Positions 25,569-34,816 of a DNA stretch of 44,579 nucleotides are shown one piece after another. Below the pieces are notes generated by a model. The model was not told the origin of the DNA, ran no database searches, and saw nothing but the letters and a program-made list of their open reading frames with translations. Both the position numbers and the translations under genes were made by a program. Every line of letters begins with the position of its first letter. Within the stretch, counting starts at the first letter, position 1. Source of the stretch: an uncultured Ruminococcus sp. (GTDB lineage Bacteria > Bacillota > Clostridia > Lachnospirales > Lachnospiraceae); assembly GCA_946494335.1 (NCBI GenBank), contig CAMMBV010000030.1:1-44579 (forward strand). Direction: 5' to 3'.

Positions 25569-26510
25569 ATGGAACATATCCACACAATCGGAATCCCGAG
25601 AGGCCTCATGGCATACCGGGAAGGAATTCTCTGGACAGAATTCTTCAAACAGCTGGGCTTTTCCTGTGTGCTGAGTCCAAAAAGCGACCGCAGCATCCTG
25701 GAAGAAGGAACTGCGCGGGCGGCAGACGAAACCTGTCTTCCCTTTAAGATGTATCTGGGGCACGTACAAAGGCTGATGGGGAAATGTGATGCAGTTTTTA
25801 TCCCCAGAGAAGGCGGATATACCGCCCGTGAAAAGATGTGCACCCGCTACGAAGCTCTTCCGGATCTGATCAGCAATATCTTCCGCGATGAACAGATACC
25901 TCTGCTGACCGTAAGCTATGACTGGTATTCCAAAACCACGGAAGAAAACGTCTATCTTAAACTGGCGGAAACTCTGGGAAAAAGCAGGAAAGAAGGAAAA
26001 AAGGCTTACGCTTATGCAAAGAAGACGCAGGATGCATGGTATAAAGCAAAAGAAAAACGCCAGCTTTTAAAGCTGGAAAGCCCGGGAAACAAAGTTTTGC
26101 TGGCAGGACACCCCTACGTACTCCATGACGCATGCATGGGCGGAGAGCTTGGAAAAATGCTGGAAAAGATGGGTGTGGAAGTTCTGTATACGGATTATGT
26201 AAACAGAAAAAACGCACGAAAAAAGAGCTATGATTTTTCCGGCGTCATCCCCTGGCTTATCAACAGGGAAATCATCGGTGCATCTCTTCTTTTAAAAGAA
26301 AAGGCGGACGGCATTGTGCTGGTCAGCGCCTATCCCTGCGGACCCGATTCCCTGGCAGGCGACCTGCTTGTGCGGCGCATAAAAGATCTGCCGGTTCTCA
26401 GTCTGACTTTGGACGCTCAGAACGGAACGGCAGGGATGGAGACAAGACTGGAAAGCTTTATTGACATCATCAAATATCAGAAGGCGGGCGGTTATGGAAT
26501 TAAAAATTGA
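25569..26510 (+). CDS. Activase-related protein, DUF2229 unit of a split 2-hydroxyacyl-CoA dehydratase activator
   Basis: This 313-residue protein begins HTIGIPRGLMAYREGILWTEFF, the typical start of DUF2229. The ETCLPFKMYLGH cysteine motif at about 54-65 is shared with the D-component of (R)-2-hydroxyacyl-CoA dehydratases. In many anaerobes this domain is one segment of a ~1400-residue protein (two BadF ATPase domains, DUF2229, then a D-component-like part). Here it is a separate gene, first of three overlapping ones. AGGAGG precedes the ATG. The role is probably ATP-driven low-potential electron transfer to an unknown partner. Confidence 0.8.
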   Translation: MEHIHTIGIPRGLMAYREGILWTEFFKQLGFSCVLSPKSDRSILEEGTARAADETCLPFKMYLGHVQRLMGKCDAVFIPREGGYTAREKMCTRYEALPDLISNIFRDEQIPLLTVSYDWYSKTTEENVYLKLAETLGKSRKEGKKAYAYAKKTQDAWYKAKEKRQLLKLESPGNKVLLAGHPYVLHDACMGGELGKMLEKMGVEVLYTDYVNRKNARKKSYDFSGVIPWLINREIIGASLLLKEKADGIVLVSAYPCGPDSLAGDLLVRRIKDLPVLSLTLDAQNGTAGMETRLESFIDIIKYQKAGGYGIKN

Positions 26511-27576
26511 CGACAGAAAAAAGATCGCATTTCCCAGAATCAGCCATTATAATTACGCGATCAAATATATTGTGGAACAGGGGCTGGCGGCGGATTATGT
26601 GCTGCTTCCTCCTGCTACCAGAAAAACAATGGAACTGGGAAGCAAATACAGCCCGGACTATGCCTGTGCGCCATTCAAGCACACGCTGGGAAGCCTGATC
26701 GAGGCGCTGGAGGCCGGCGCGGATATCCTGGTGGAGACCGGCGGTCTGTGCAGACTGGACGCATACGGTGAACTGCAGGAGGAAATCCTGCGGGAACTGG
26801 GTTATCAGTTTGAATTTATCAATCTGGCGGAATACATGGGCCAGAAAAAGAGCAGCTGGCTGAAGCTGGCCAAACGGCTGACTCCCAAAATGAACCCGGC
26901 CAGAATGTTCACCGGCGCTTATGAAGGCGTAAAAATGGCAGAGTACATGGATGAAATAGAGGCTCTCTATTACCAGAACGCCGGTCTGGAAGTCCAGCCG
27001 GGAAGCTTTAAAAAGGTGTACCGGAAATTTCTTCTGCAGATGCAGACGGCGGAAAACCGCAGGGAAATCCGTGATGCCTATCAAAATGCCAAGCAGCAGA
27101 TGGAAGATCTGGAGCTTAAGCTTCCGGAACATACGATCCGCATCGGTATCGTAGGAGAATATTTTACCGTCATGGACCAACATTCCAATCAGTTCCTGCA
27201 GGAAAAGCTGGTGGGGCTCGGCGCATCCGTCTATCGTTTTCTGAACGTGACCAACTGCCATTTCCGGGCGAAGGAACCGGCGCTGCGCCCCCGAATCGAC
27301 GAATACGTCAGATTCAACATGGGCACTACCACTACCTGGACTCTCAATGCGGCGCTGGATTACGCAAAACAGGGATTTGACGGTATTATACATGTAAAAT
27401 CTTTTGGCTGCACGCCGGAGATGGACGCCATCCCGGTTCTGCAGAATATAAGCAAAGATTACCACATTCCCATTTTATACTTAAGTTATGATCTGCAGGA
27501 AAGCGATACCGGCCTGGACACCAGACTGGAAGCATTTTACGACATGTTGGAGAGGAAGAAGAAAATACTGCGATGA
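26494..27576 (+). CDS. 2-hydroxyacyl-CoA dehydratase D-component-like protein of the split activator
   Basis: This 360-residue protein carries SPDYACAPFKHTLG near 57-70, GGLCRLDAYGE near 94 and KSFGCTPEMDAIP near 305, the cysteine positions of the HgdB/HgdD-like fold. It corresponds to the C-terminal part of the giant activase. The ATG at 26494 overlaps the upstream gene by 17 bases. It overlaps the ATPase gene downstream by four bases (ATGA), so the three are coupled. It is unlikely to be a dehydratase subunit by itself because no second subunit or CoA-transferase is present. Confidence 0.8.
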   Translation: MELKIDDRKKIAFPRISHYNYAIKYIVEQGLAADYVLLPPATRKTMELGSKYSPDYACAPFKHTLGSLIEALEAGADILVETGGLCRLDAYGELQEEILRELGYQFEFINLAEYMGQKKSSWLKLAKRLTPKMNPARMFTGAYEGVKMAEYMDEIEALYYQNAGLEVQPGSFKKVYRKFLLQMQTAENRREIRDAYQNAKQQMEDLELKLPEHTIRIGIVGEYFTVMDQHSNQFLQEKLVGLGASVYRFLNVTNCHFRAKEPALRPRIDEYVRFNMGTTTTWTLNAALDYAKQGFDGIIHVKSFGCTPEMDAIPVLQNISKDYHIPILYLSYDLQESDTGLDTRLEAFYDMLERKKKILR

Positions 27577-28526
27577 AAAAGAAAGCATACCTTGGAATCG
27601 ATATCGGTTCTATTTCGACAAAAGGCGTCATCATTGACGAAAACAATACATTTCTGGCCGAGAGCTATCTGTGGACGGAGGGCAACCCCATCGAGGCGAC
27701 AAAAAAGGTTCTCCGGGCGCTGAAAGAACAGTTCGACGCCGATGCCTATCAAATCACGGCTTCCGGAACCACAGGAAGCGCGCGGAAACTGGTGGGCAGC
27801 ATGATCAAAGCCCAGGTGGTTAAAAACGAGATCACCGCCCACGCCGTGGGCACCACCACCCTCCACCCGGACGTGCGGACCATCCTGGAAATTGGCGGAC
27901 AGGATTCCAAAATCATCTGCGTGGAAAATGCCGTGGCCGTAGACTACGCCATGAATACCTTATGCGCCGCCGGCACCGGCGCTTTTTTATCCAGCCAGGC
28001 ACACCGTCTGGGCGTGGAAGTGGAGGAATTTGGAGAAATCGCCCTGAAGGCCAAAAAAGCGGCTCCCATTGCGGCCAGGTGTACTGTCTTTGCAGAATCT
28101 GACCTGGTACATAAACTGCAGGTGGGCTGTCCCAAAGATGAAATCATCGCCGGTCTTTGCAAGGCAGTGGTGGGAAATTATCTGAACAATGTGGCAAAGG
28201 GTAAAAAAATCACACCGCCGGTGGTATTCCAGGGCGGTGTGAGTAAAAATGCCGGCGTTGTCCATATGTTTGAAAAAGAACTGGGAATGCCGGTACTGGT
28301 AGATGAAAAAGGCCATCTGATGGGCGCTTTCGGCATCGCCGTTCTTGCAGGTGAAGAACAAAAGGAAAGCGCATTTTCCTTCGATGTGGCCAAAATGGAT
28401 TTTAAAACCCGTGAGGTCACCTGCGGAAAATGCGCCAACCATTGTGAAATTATCTGTGTTTATCAGGATGGAAAGCTGATTGATTCCTGGGGAAACCGCT
28501 GCGACAATGGCGCAGTGCACCAGTAA
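27573..28526 (+). CDS. BadF/HgdC-type ATPase (acyl-CoA dehydratase activase) of the split activator
   Basis: This 317-residue ASKHA ATPase begins with GIDIGSISTKGVII and has the EIGGQDSK phosphate loop near 106-113. Cys131 (NTLCAAGTG) and Cys170 (AARCTVFAESD) are the pair that, in HgdC homodimers, holds one 4Fe-4S cluster between subunits. An additional C-terminal cluster (Cys284, 287, 291, 295, 310) is absent from HgdC; it resembles the linker after the second ATPase domain of large fused activases. It should couple ATP hydrolysis to electron injection into a partner. The neighbouring methyltransferase operon suggests corrinoid reactivation as one possibility. Confidence 0.88.
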   Translation: MKKKAYLGIDIGSISTKGVIIDENNTFLAESYLWTEGNPIEATKKVLRALKEQFDADAYQITASGTTGSARKLVGSMIKAQVVKNEITAHAVGTTTLHPDVRTILEIGGQDSKIICVENAVAVDYAMNTLCAAGTGAFLSSQAHRLGVEVEEFGEIALKAKKAAPIAARCTVFAESDLVHKLQVGCPKDEIIAGLCKAVVGNYLNNVAKGKKITPPVVFQGGVSKNAGVVHMFEKELGMPVLVDEKGHLMGAFGIAVLAGEEQKESAFSFDVAKMDFKTREVTCGKCANHCEIICVYQDGKLIDSWGNRCDNGAVHQ

Positions 28527-28538
28527 ATCAGACCACCT

Positions 28539-30947
28539 CTAGTTCCACCAGCCCCACCACCAGGGATCATCATCTTCTTTCTCCTCCGGCTCTTCCGGTT
28601 CCGGTGTCTCTTCCGGCGTGGGCGTCGGTCTGGAGAACAGTCCGTGCTCCCTGCACCTTGTGGTGGGTACGGTGGATGCAGCAAAATATTCTGTAATCTT
28701 ATCACATCCAAACCCGGGCAGCAGACCGCTTTCGGCACACACTGTCACTTCTTCCACCGTATCCGGCTGTTCAAAATCTTTCCCTGGAAGATCTTCATGA
28801 ATCCTGTTCATCACATTGGTCCACAGCGTCTGATGAAACGTCCTGTATTCTTCCGGAAGCTCCTGATTCGTATCAAACCCGGCCCAGACAGCCGCTGTAT
28901 AATAAGGCGTATATCCTGCAAATACAAGATCATTATAGGAATTGGTGGTTCCCGTTTTTCCGGCGACAGGCATGTCATAAAGTGCAAAAGGCGTTCCCGT
29001 CCCCTCCTCCACAACACTTTCCATGGCGCTGGTCAGAAGATAGGCCGTGCTTTCCTCAAACACTCTGACCTCTTCCTGTGAATTCTCCAGAAGAACATTC
29101 CCCTCCTGATCCGTAACTTCAGTATAGAATGCAGGTTTCGTATAATTGCCGCCGTCTGCCACCGCCGCGTAAGCAGCCGTCAGTTCCAGATTGGTAACAC
29201 CGTTGGTGATGCCGCCAAGAGCCAGGGACTGATAGACATCAGACTCCGGATCCAGAGTGGTAAATCCCAGCTGGGTCAGGTACTGATAACCGGTCTGCGG
29301 CGTAAGCTCCGTGAGAACCTTGACCGCCGGAATATTATAGGAATACTGTATGGATTCCCGGATCGAAACGGAACCATGGTAGGTGTCATCCGAATTTTTC
29401 AGTGCTGTTCCGTCCGCATAATTATAAGGCTCATCTTCAATCTGTGTGGCAAGCGTAATTTCCCCTGCTTCCAGCGCCGGTCCATAAGTGGAAAGTATTT
29501 TAAAAGTAGACCCCGGCTGACGGGCAGCATCGGTGGCCCGATTCAGCGTGAGACTGGCCGTCTTTTCTCCTCTGCCTCCCACAATTCCCTTCACCTGTCC
29601 GCTGCTCTGCTCAATTACAGTCATAGCAGCCTGGGGCTGAGGGGTAAAATTACTTCTCTCGGCGATAATCGTATCATCATCCTTTAAAACAGCCGCTTTA
29701 TACTGGTCAATGCAGCTCTGCGCCTCCTCCTGGCTGTCAAACAGAAGATCAAAGGAGGAATCACTCTCCCGAAAATAATTCCGGAGCATTTCCCGGCTGT
29801 AGTTTTCCTGGGTTCCATCTGAATGCTCCACACTCAGCGCCCACTCCAGCTCCACCTGCACCGTATCGGGATAATTGTTCTCATTCTGAAATTCTTCATC
29901 CATGATTTCCTGTATATCCGTGTCCTGTGTGCTGTAAATGCGCAGACCGCCGTTATAAATCGCATTGGAAGCTTCTTCCCTGGTATAACCTTTTTTCCCA
30001 ATCAGGTCTTCTTCCACCTGGGCTATCAGTCCGTCAATGAAATAGGAATATGGTTTTTCCTCAATCTCAAGGGAGGCCGTCTCCTGGATGCGGGAATATA
30101 CGTCATCCGCCAGGGCCTCTTTTTTCTCTTCCTCTGTAATCCATCCCTGCTCCGCCATATATTCCAGCACCACTTCCCGGCGCCCGGCATTATCCTCCGG
30201 ATTCGTCCGCGGATTCCACCGGGTTGGATTCTGGGGGATGGCGGCCAGCGCCGCACATTCCGAGAGCGTCAGGTCCGTACAGTCTTTTCCAAAATAAGTC
30301 TGAGCGGCTGCCTGAATCCCATAAGCTCCGGAACCGAAATTTACCGTATTCAGGTAATTCTCCATAATCACACTTTTCACGTCTTGACCCTGCCTGGCAA
30401 GATATTTTTCCAGCTCCACCGCCAGATACTGTTCCTGGATTTTCCTCTTTATGGAGTCCCAGGTTCCCTCTTCCATCCAGTCTGTAAAGACGTTGTTTTT
30501 CAGCAGCTGCTGCGTGATGGTACTGGCTCCTTCCATGCGGCTGAATCCACTGCGAACCGCATTGAACAGCGCCCGCGCCATTCCTCTTACATCCACGCCG
30601 TTATGCTGATAAAATCTGGCGTCCTCTATGGCCACTACGGCATGCTGCATATTCTTTGGAATCTCATCTATGGAAACCAAAATACGGTTTCCTTCCGCAG
30701 AATTCAGCTTCTGCATAAGTTCCCCTTCATCGTCATACACAAAGGTGGCATAGCCGTCGGGCGATATATCAATGGTTGAAATATCCGGCGTCTGTGATAT
30801 CACCCTGTGGTATACAATCACACCAAGGATGCAGACCGCTGCCAGAATGACAAGCAGCGTCAAAAAAACAGCACGCAGGATTAAGGCGCCCTTTTTCCTT
30901 CTTTTCTTCTCCGGTTTGTTTTGAATCCTCTTTCCTTTTGAATGCAT
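28539..30947 (-). CDS. Class A penicillin-binding protein (PBP1A-type transglycosylase/transpeptidase)
   Basis: This bifunctional peptidoglycan synthase has ~802 residues. A basic cytoplasmic tail is followed by one membrane anchor at about 25-48. The GT51 domain shows EDARFYQHNGVD, GASTITQQLLKN, KIQEQYLAVELEK and ENYLNTVNFG. The transpeptidase domain has the Ser motif RQPGSTFK, SYN, and KTGTTN. The C-terminus is acidic and ends in a Trp-rich WWWGWWN. The ATG at 30947 has AGGAAGG at a better distance than the in-frame ATG at 30953. It converges with the activase operon across 12 bases with no evident terminator. Confidence 0.95.
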   Translation of the reverse strand: MHSKGKRIQNKPEKKRRKKGALILRAVFLTLLVILAAVCILGVIVYHRVISQTPDISTIDISPDGYATFVYDDEGELMQKLNSAEGNRILVSIDEIPKNMQHAVVAIEDARFYQHNGVDVRGMARALFNAVRSGFSRMEGASTITQQLLKNNVFTDWMEEGTWDSIKRKIQEQYLAVELEKYLARQGQDVKSVIMENYLNTVNFGSGAYGIQAAAQTYFGKDCTDLTLSECAALAAIPQNPTRWNPRTNPEDNAGRREVVLEYMAEQGWITEEEKKEALADDVYSRIQETASLEIEEKPYSYFIDGLIAQVEEDLIGKKGYTREEASNAIYNGGLRIYSTQDTDIQEIMDEEFQNENNYPDTVQVELEWALSVEHSDGTQENYSREMLRNYFRESDSSFDLLFDSQEEAQSCIDQYKAAVLKDDDTIIAERSNFTPQPQAAMTVIEQSSGQVKGIVGGRGEKTASLTLNRATDAARQPGSTFKILSTYGPALEAGEITLATQIEDEPYNYADGTALKNSDDTYHGSVSIRESIQYSYNIPAVKVLTELTPQTGYQYLTQLGFTTLDPESDVYQSLALGGITNGVTNLELTAAYAAVADGGNYTKPAFYTEVTDQEGNVLLENSQEEVRVFEESTAYLLTSAMESVVEEGTGTPFALYDMPVAGKTGTTNSYNDLVFAGYTPYYTAAVWAGFDTNQELPEEYRTFHQTLWTNVMNRIHEDLPGKDFEQPDTVEEVTVCAESGLLPGFGCDKITEYFAASTVPTTRCREHGLFSRPTPTPEETPEPEEPEEKEDDDPWWWGWWN

Positions 30948-31088
30948 TTCCATCCCCTTCCTGTTATACGAAAAAAGCCGTCAGAAAATGGACAAACTTA
31001 TGGATATATTACCATATTTATTTTTCAGATACAAGCAGGCTCCTTTTTATTCAGAACAGCATCCCCCGCCATAGCCGGAACGTACAAC

Positions 31089-31125
31089 GTGGCGCCGTCG
31101 GACGTATATTATCCGATGGCGCCAC
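31089..31125. repeat. Long GC-rich inverted repeat without a T-run
   Basis: GTGGCGCCGTCGGA (31089-31102) pairs with TCCGATGGCGCCAC (31112-31125), a 14-bp stem with one G-U and a 9-base loop. No T-tract follows on either strand, so it is not an ordinary intrinsic terminator. It lies between thl and the PBP gene. Confidence 0.65.
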
Positions 31126-31178
31126 ATTTACATGTTATAAATATAAATGGAAAAGTAGAAGTAAGTTGTTATGTATCA

Positions 31179-32366
31179 CTATTCACAGCAGGCATCGCGT
31201 TCCAGGATAACCGCTTCACCCATACCGCCGCCGATACACATGGTCGCAAGACCAAACTGAATTTCACGGCGTTTCATCTCGTATAACAGTGTCGTAGATA
31301 TCCGGCAGCCGGCTGCGCCAATGGGATGTCCAAGGGCAATGGCTCCTCCGTTGACGTTTACCTTTTCCACGTCCAATCCCAACTCTTTGTTAACGGCACA
31401 CGCCTGAGCGGCAAATGCTTCATTTGCTTCTATCAGTCCCAGATCCTGCACCGTCAATCCCGCGCGCTCCAGGGCCTGTCTGGAAGAAGCGATGGGGCCT
31501 ATTCCCATGATAGACGGATCACAGCCTACTGATCCGCAGGAACGGATCCTTGCCATGGGTTTCAGACCATGAGCTTTCACGAAATCCTCTGATGCAACCA
31601 CCATAAATGCAGCGCCGTCATTGATACCGGACGCATTTCCTGCCGTTACTGTTCCGTCCTTTTTAAATGCCGGGCGAAGTTTTGTAAGTGATTCTATGGT
31701 CACGCCTTCCCTGGGGTGTTCATCCGTATCAAAAATCACCGTCTGCTTTCTTTCTTTTACCTCTACAGGAACGATCTCGTCTTTAAACTTTCCGGCCTGG
31801 ATTGCCGCAACTGCCTTGTTCTGAGATGCGCAGGCCAGTTCGTCCTGCATTTCTCTGGTAATTCCATACTGCTCAGCCACATTTTCCGCCGTAACTCCCA
31901 TATGATAATCATTAAAGATATCCCAGATACCATCATGAACCATCATATCTTCCATCAGAACATTGTTCATCCGGGCTCCCCAGCGGGCTTTGGGAACCGT
32001 ATAAGGCGCGCCGGACATGGATTCGGTGCCGCCTACCAGGATACACTGACAGTCGCCTGCGCGGATAATCTGCTGTGCCAGACTTATGGCCCGCATTGAC
32101 GATCCGCATACTTTATTGATCGTCATAGATGGAACCTCCAGCGGGATCCCTGCGGCAACGGCAATCTGACGGGCAACGTTCTGGCCCAGGCCTCCCTGCA
32201 GCACACATCCAACGATGACTTCATCAATATCCGCCGGTGCTATCTGAGACATCTCAATGGCTGCTTTAGCCGCCGTTGTACCAAGCTCAACTGCACTGAC
32301 ATCCTTCAGGCTTTTACCATAAGATCCAATGGGTGTTCTTTTCGCACTGCAAATATATACATTCAT
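31179..32366 (-). CDS. thlA: Acetyl-CoA acetyltransferase (thiolase)
   Basis: This 395-residue biosynthetic thiolase condenses two acetyl-CoA to acetoacetyl-CoA. The catalytic Cys87 lies in NKVCGSS. NEAFAAQ, the histidine motif [14 protein letters not shown]-like (GHPIGAAG here) and the terminal CIGGGMG cysteine loop are all present. It follows hbd by 18 bases on the same strand, so thiolase and dehydrogenase form one transcript feeding the butyrate or butanol route. Crotonase, butyryl-CoA dehydrogenase and Etf genes are not in this window. Confidence 0.95.
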   Translation of the reverse strand: MNVYICSAKRTPIGSYGKSLKDVSAVELGTTAAKAAIEMSQIAPADIDEVIVGCVLQGGLGQNVARQIAVAAGIPLEVPSMTINKVCGSSMRAISLAQQIIRAGDCQCILVGGTESMSGAPYTVPKARWGARMNNVLMEDMMVHDGIWDIFNDYHMGVTAENVAEQYGITREMQDELACASQNKAVAAIQAGKFKDEIVPVEVKERKQTVIFDTDEHPREGVTIESLTKLRPAFKKDGTVTAGNASGINDGAAFMVVASEDFVKAHGLKPMARIRSCGSVGCDPSIMGIGPIASSRQALERAGLTVQDLGLIEANEAFAAQACAVNKELGLDVEKVNVNGGAIALGHPIGAAGCRISTTLLYEMKRREIQFGLATMCIGGGMGEAVILERDACCE

Positions 32367-32384
32367 ATCAATTTCTCCTTCCTT

Positions 32385-33275
32385 CTATTGTGCAACAGGA
32401 CCGATAACCATAGCAGATCCTTCAATCTTTCTTCCATTTCCATCATACTCATAGAAACCTTTTCCTGTTTTTTGTCCGAGACGTTTTGCACGCACCATTT
32501 TTTTCAGAAGACGTGCCGGACGATACTTGGAATCCAGTGTTTCATGGAACATAACCTCCATAATCGCATAACATACGTCCAGACCAATCAGATCGGCAAG
32601 AGCAAGGGGACCCATACGATGGTTAGCGCCCAGCTGCATTGCCATATCGATTCCCTCCACCGTAGCAAGGCCTTCTTCAGCAATGATAATGGCTTCATTA
32701 ATCATGGGAATCAATAAACGGTTAACCACAAAGCCCGGACCTTCCATGACAACCACGGGAACCTTGTCAATATCACAGACAATATCTTTTATCTTTTTCA
32801 CGGTATCTTCGCTCGTCGTCAAACCGGGAATCACTTCCACCAGTTTCATAACCGCCGCCGGATTAAAGAAATGCATTCCGATAATCGGACGCTTTAATGC
32901 AGAACTGATCTCGGTGATGGACAGTGAAGAGGTATTGGAAGTCAAAATCGCCTCTTCGCTACAAATTTCTTCCAGTTTCTGCAGCAATGTAATTTTTGCT
33001 TCGATATCTTCTATCGCACTCTCAATAATAAGATCACAATCAGCAGCGCCGTTTATATCCGTCACTTCAACTTTACTTACAATTTCTTCAAAACGCTCCT
33101 CGCTGATTTTTCCTTTTTCCAATAATTTCTTAATGGGCTTTTGGAACTTCATGTATTTTTCTTCAAAGCCCTTTCCTGACACTACACATAGCTTAACTTC
33201 ATATCCTTTTGCCTGAGCAAAAGCCTGTGCAATACCCAATCCCATAATGCCAGAACCAACAACTGCAATTTTCAT
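32385..33275 (-). CDS. hbd: 3-hydroxybutyryl-CoA dehydrogenase
   Basis: Hbd (296 residues) reduces acetoacetyl-CoA to 3-hydroxybutyryl-CoA. The N-terminal Rossmann loop VGSGIMGLGIA is intact. IESAIED, SNTSSLSITEI, the catalytic-histidine segment GMHFFNPAAVMKLVEVI, and GPGFVVNRLL follow. Length is close to the clostridial norm (about 282-295). It is the first gene of the hbd-thl operon. The start has GAAAGGG some ten bases upstream. Confidence 0.95.
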   Translation of the reverse strand: MKIAVVGSGIMGLGIAQAFAQAKGYEVKLCVVSGKGFEEKYMKFQKPIKKLLEKGKISEERFEEIVSKVEVTDINGAADCDLIIESAIEDIEAKITLLQKLEEICSEEAILTSNTSSLSITEISSALKRPIIGMHFFNPAAVMKLVEVIPGLTTSEDTVKKIKDIVCDIDKVPVVVMEGPGFVVNRLLIPMINEAIIIAEEGLATVEGIDMAMQLGANHRMGPLALADLIGLDVCYAIMEVMFHETLDSKYRPARLLKKMVRAKRLGQKTGKGFYEYDGNGRKIEGSAMVIGPVAQ

Positions 33276-33338
33276 AATCCATAAACCCTTTCATAAAATT
33301 TGTAACATTTCCACATATTTTTTTGCTGTCACAAGCAT

Positions 33339-33367
33339 ATTTTATTTGTTTTTCCTTTGTTTGTCAA
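33339..33367 (-). promoter_or_regulatory. Promoter of hbd-thl
   Basis: On the minus strand TTGACA, 17 bases and TAAAAT are near consensus. The transcribed leader is ~55 bases. An ATTGT-TT-ACAAT dyad (33398-33409) lies upstream of the -35. A Rex-like site was considered but does not fit the Rex consensus well. The remaining AT-rich stretch 33276-33520 holds no gene. Confidence 0.75.
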
Positions 33368-33520
33368 TTAACTATCAATCTTTTTTTAAATTTAGTGATT
33401 GTTTACAATTTGTTTATGCCGTGTTTGTGCATATTGTTATATTTTTAACAGTAGAATTATTATGCGGGATATTGAAAAATAAATCATTGATAAAGAAATC
33501 CTAAATTGTAATACATATAA

Positions 33521-33549
33521 TTGCTATCCGCATACAATAGTGATATAAT
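33521..33549 (+). promoter_or_regulatory. Promoter of the relB toxin-antitoxin locus
   Basis: TTGCTA, 17 bases and TATAAT lie ~35 bp upstream of the antitoxin start. Confidence 0.7.
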
Positions 33550-33582
33550 TAACTCAAACAGAACACGAAAGGAGAGATTTCT

Positions 33583-33852
33583 ATGGCACTTACTACATTA
33601 ACCGCAAGAGTAGACCAGAAAGATAAAGCCGACTTCGATACCTTTTGCTCCAATGTCGGATTAAATACCTCCACCGCCATCAATCTCTTTGTGAAAGCAG
33701 TTTTACGCGAAAAACGCATCCCCTTTGAGATCGCCCAGGCTCCCGACCCGTTTTACTCCGAGGCCAACATGGCTTATGTAAAGAAATCTGTCCAGGAGCT
33801 TAGAGAAGGGAAAGGCACTGCACACGAACTGATCGAGGTGGACGATGAGTGA
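33583..33852 (+). CDS. relB: RelB/DinJ family antitoxin
   Basis: This 89-residue protein has an N-terminal ribbon-helix-helix (LTTLTARVDQKDKADFDTFCSNVGLNTSTAINLF) for dimerisation and operator binding. A toxin-binding tail follows. It appears intact, with AAGGAGAG before the ATG. It overlaps the first codons of a broken YoeB/Txe-type toxin gene (ATGAGTGA). With the toxin inactive, the antitoxin may still act as a repressor or neutralise related toxins elsewhere. Confidence 0.88.
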   Translation: MALTTLTARVDQKDKADFDTFCSNVGLNTSTAINLFVKAVLREKRIPFEIAQAPDPFYSEANMAYVKKSVQELREGKGTAHELIEVDDE

Positions 33853-34007
33853 AAAAATCTGGTCAGACGATGCCTGGGAAGACTACCTCTACTGGCAGGC
33901 CCAGGACAAAAAAAACCGTCAAACGCATTAACAAGCTCATAAAAGATATTGAGCGCAACGGCTGCATCTTCATCGCACACTGCCGTGGGCATTACGGGAA
34001 CAAATAG
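33845..34007 (+). pseudogene. Broken YoeB/Txe-type mRNA interferase toxin
   Basis: The reading starts MSEKIWSDDAWEDYLYWQAQDKK, an exact YoeB/Txe N-terminus. It then runs into a stop after NRQTH because of a one-base shift in an A-run at ~33908-33915. In the shifted frame it continues TVKRINKLIKDIERNG, then jumps to IFIAHCRGHYGNK, the family C-terminus. The middle ~35-40 residues (KPEPLKG...WSRRI...RLVY, with the catalytic Glu/Arg) are deleted. Both lesions would inactivate it. Confidence 0.88.
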
Positions 34008-34011
34008 TAGA

Positions 34012-34052
34012 CGCCGCTCTAAAATTGCTTTTAGAGCGGCGCCCGGTTTTTA
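34012..34052 (+). terminator. Terminator of the relB locus
   Basis: CGCCGCTCTAAAA (34012-34024) pairs with TTTTAGAGCGGCG (34029-34041). A GTTTTT tract follows six bases later. Confidence 0.7.
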
Positions 34053-34067
34053 CAACTCACCTATCAA

Positions 34068-34310
34068 TCACTGCGATTGATTTATGGTCTGTATTTTCTT
34101 CGTGCGTTTCGTGAGCAAAAAAGCGGCGATCACCCCTACAAGGGCAAGACCAATCATCAAAATAAAAATTTTATTGAAACCAGCCGTGATATTGCCTGCT
34201 TCCACAGCCTGGTCAAGCCAGATTCCACAGACAGGCGCCACTGCATTATCAGGAAGAAAAGCAATAAAGGAAATAATGCCGGTAATGGAATCTTCATAGC
34301 GGCATCCGGG
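34068..34310 (-). pseudogene. C-terminal fragment of an MFS transporter
   Basis: One minus-strand frame reads YEDSITGIISFIAFLPDN near its start and ends KIFILMIGLALVGVIAAF then LLTKRTKKIQ. This is the last loop and last transmembrane helix of an MFS carrier of the type common in Lachnospiraceae. The N-terminal ~350 residues are missing. Upstream it joins, out of frame, the sigma-54 activator fragment, so it marks a deletion scar. Confidence 0.65.
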
Positions 34311-34816
34311 GAATCGGCTGTTTCCGGCGATTCTTTCATATCGGACTCCTTTAAAGGAGCGGACGCTGCCAATGAAGCATCGAGAGGTTTTGAGGCAGTA
34401 ATCATTTCCAAAACATAAGGCGGAAGATCAGAGATATGGATGTAAGTATTGTCTTTTGCCAGATGCATTGCGGATTCTATGCAGGTTTTCAGCTGCCGTA
34501 CATTTCCCGGCCAGGAATAAGTCAAAAATTGCTCCATAACTTCCGGAGCAACTCCTTTTATGTTTTTGCCAAAACGCTGATTATTGGATTCAATGAATGA
34601 CTGAATCAGTTCGGGAATGTCCTCCAATCGTTCACACAAAGAAGGAATGGACACCTGCATGACGGCAAGGCGGTAGAATAAATCCTCCCGTAAATGCCCG
34701 TTGGCAATGGCCTCCATGGGCAGTTCGTTGGTACTGCTGATCACGCGGATATCAATGTCCGTCTCTTCAGGACTTCCCAGCTTCATCACCTTACGCTCTT
34801 CTAATACACGCAGTCT
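34311..34816 (-). pseudogene. Fragment of a sigma-54-dependent activator (AAA+ domain, 3' half)
   Basis: The reading LRVLEERKVMKLGSPEE continues to IRVISSTN, GHLREDLFYRLAV, and SWPGNVRQLKTCIESA. These are the second half of an NtrC-type AAA+ domain, including the GAFTGA-distal sensor and R-finger region. Walker A, the GAFTGA loop and the C-terminal Fis HTH are all missing. A stop codon lies directly upstream of LRVLEER. The open frame continues to 34157 only by running into unrelated sequence of the MFS fragment. Confidence 0.82.

Noticed and set aside
33398-33409. Rex operator upstream of hbd
   Set aside because: ATTGTTTACAAT is a dyad, but it lacks the TTGTTAn6-8TAACAA spacing of Rex sites and lies upstream of the -35.
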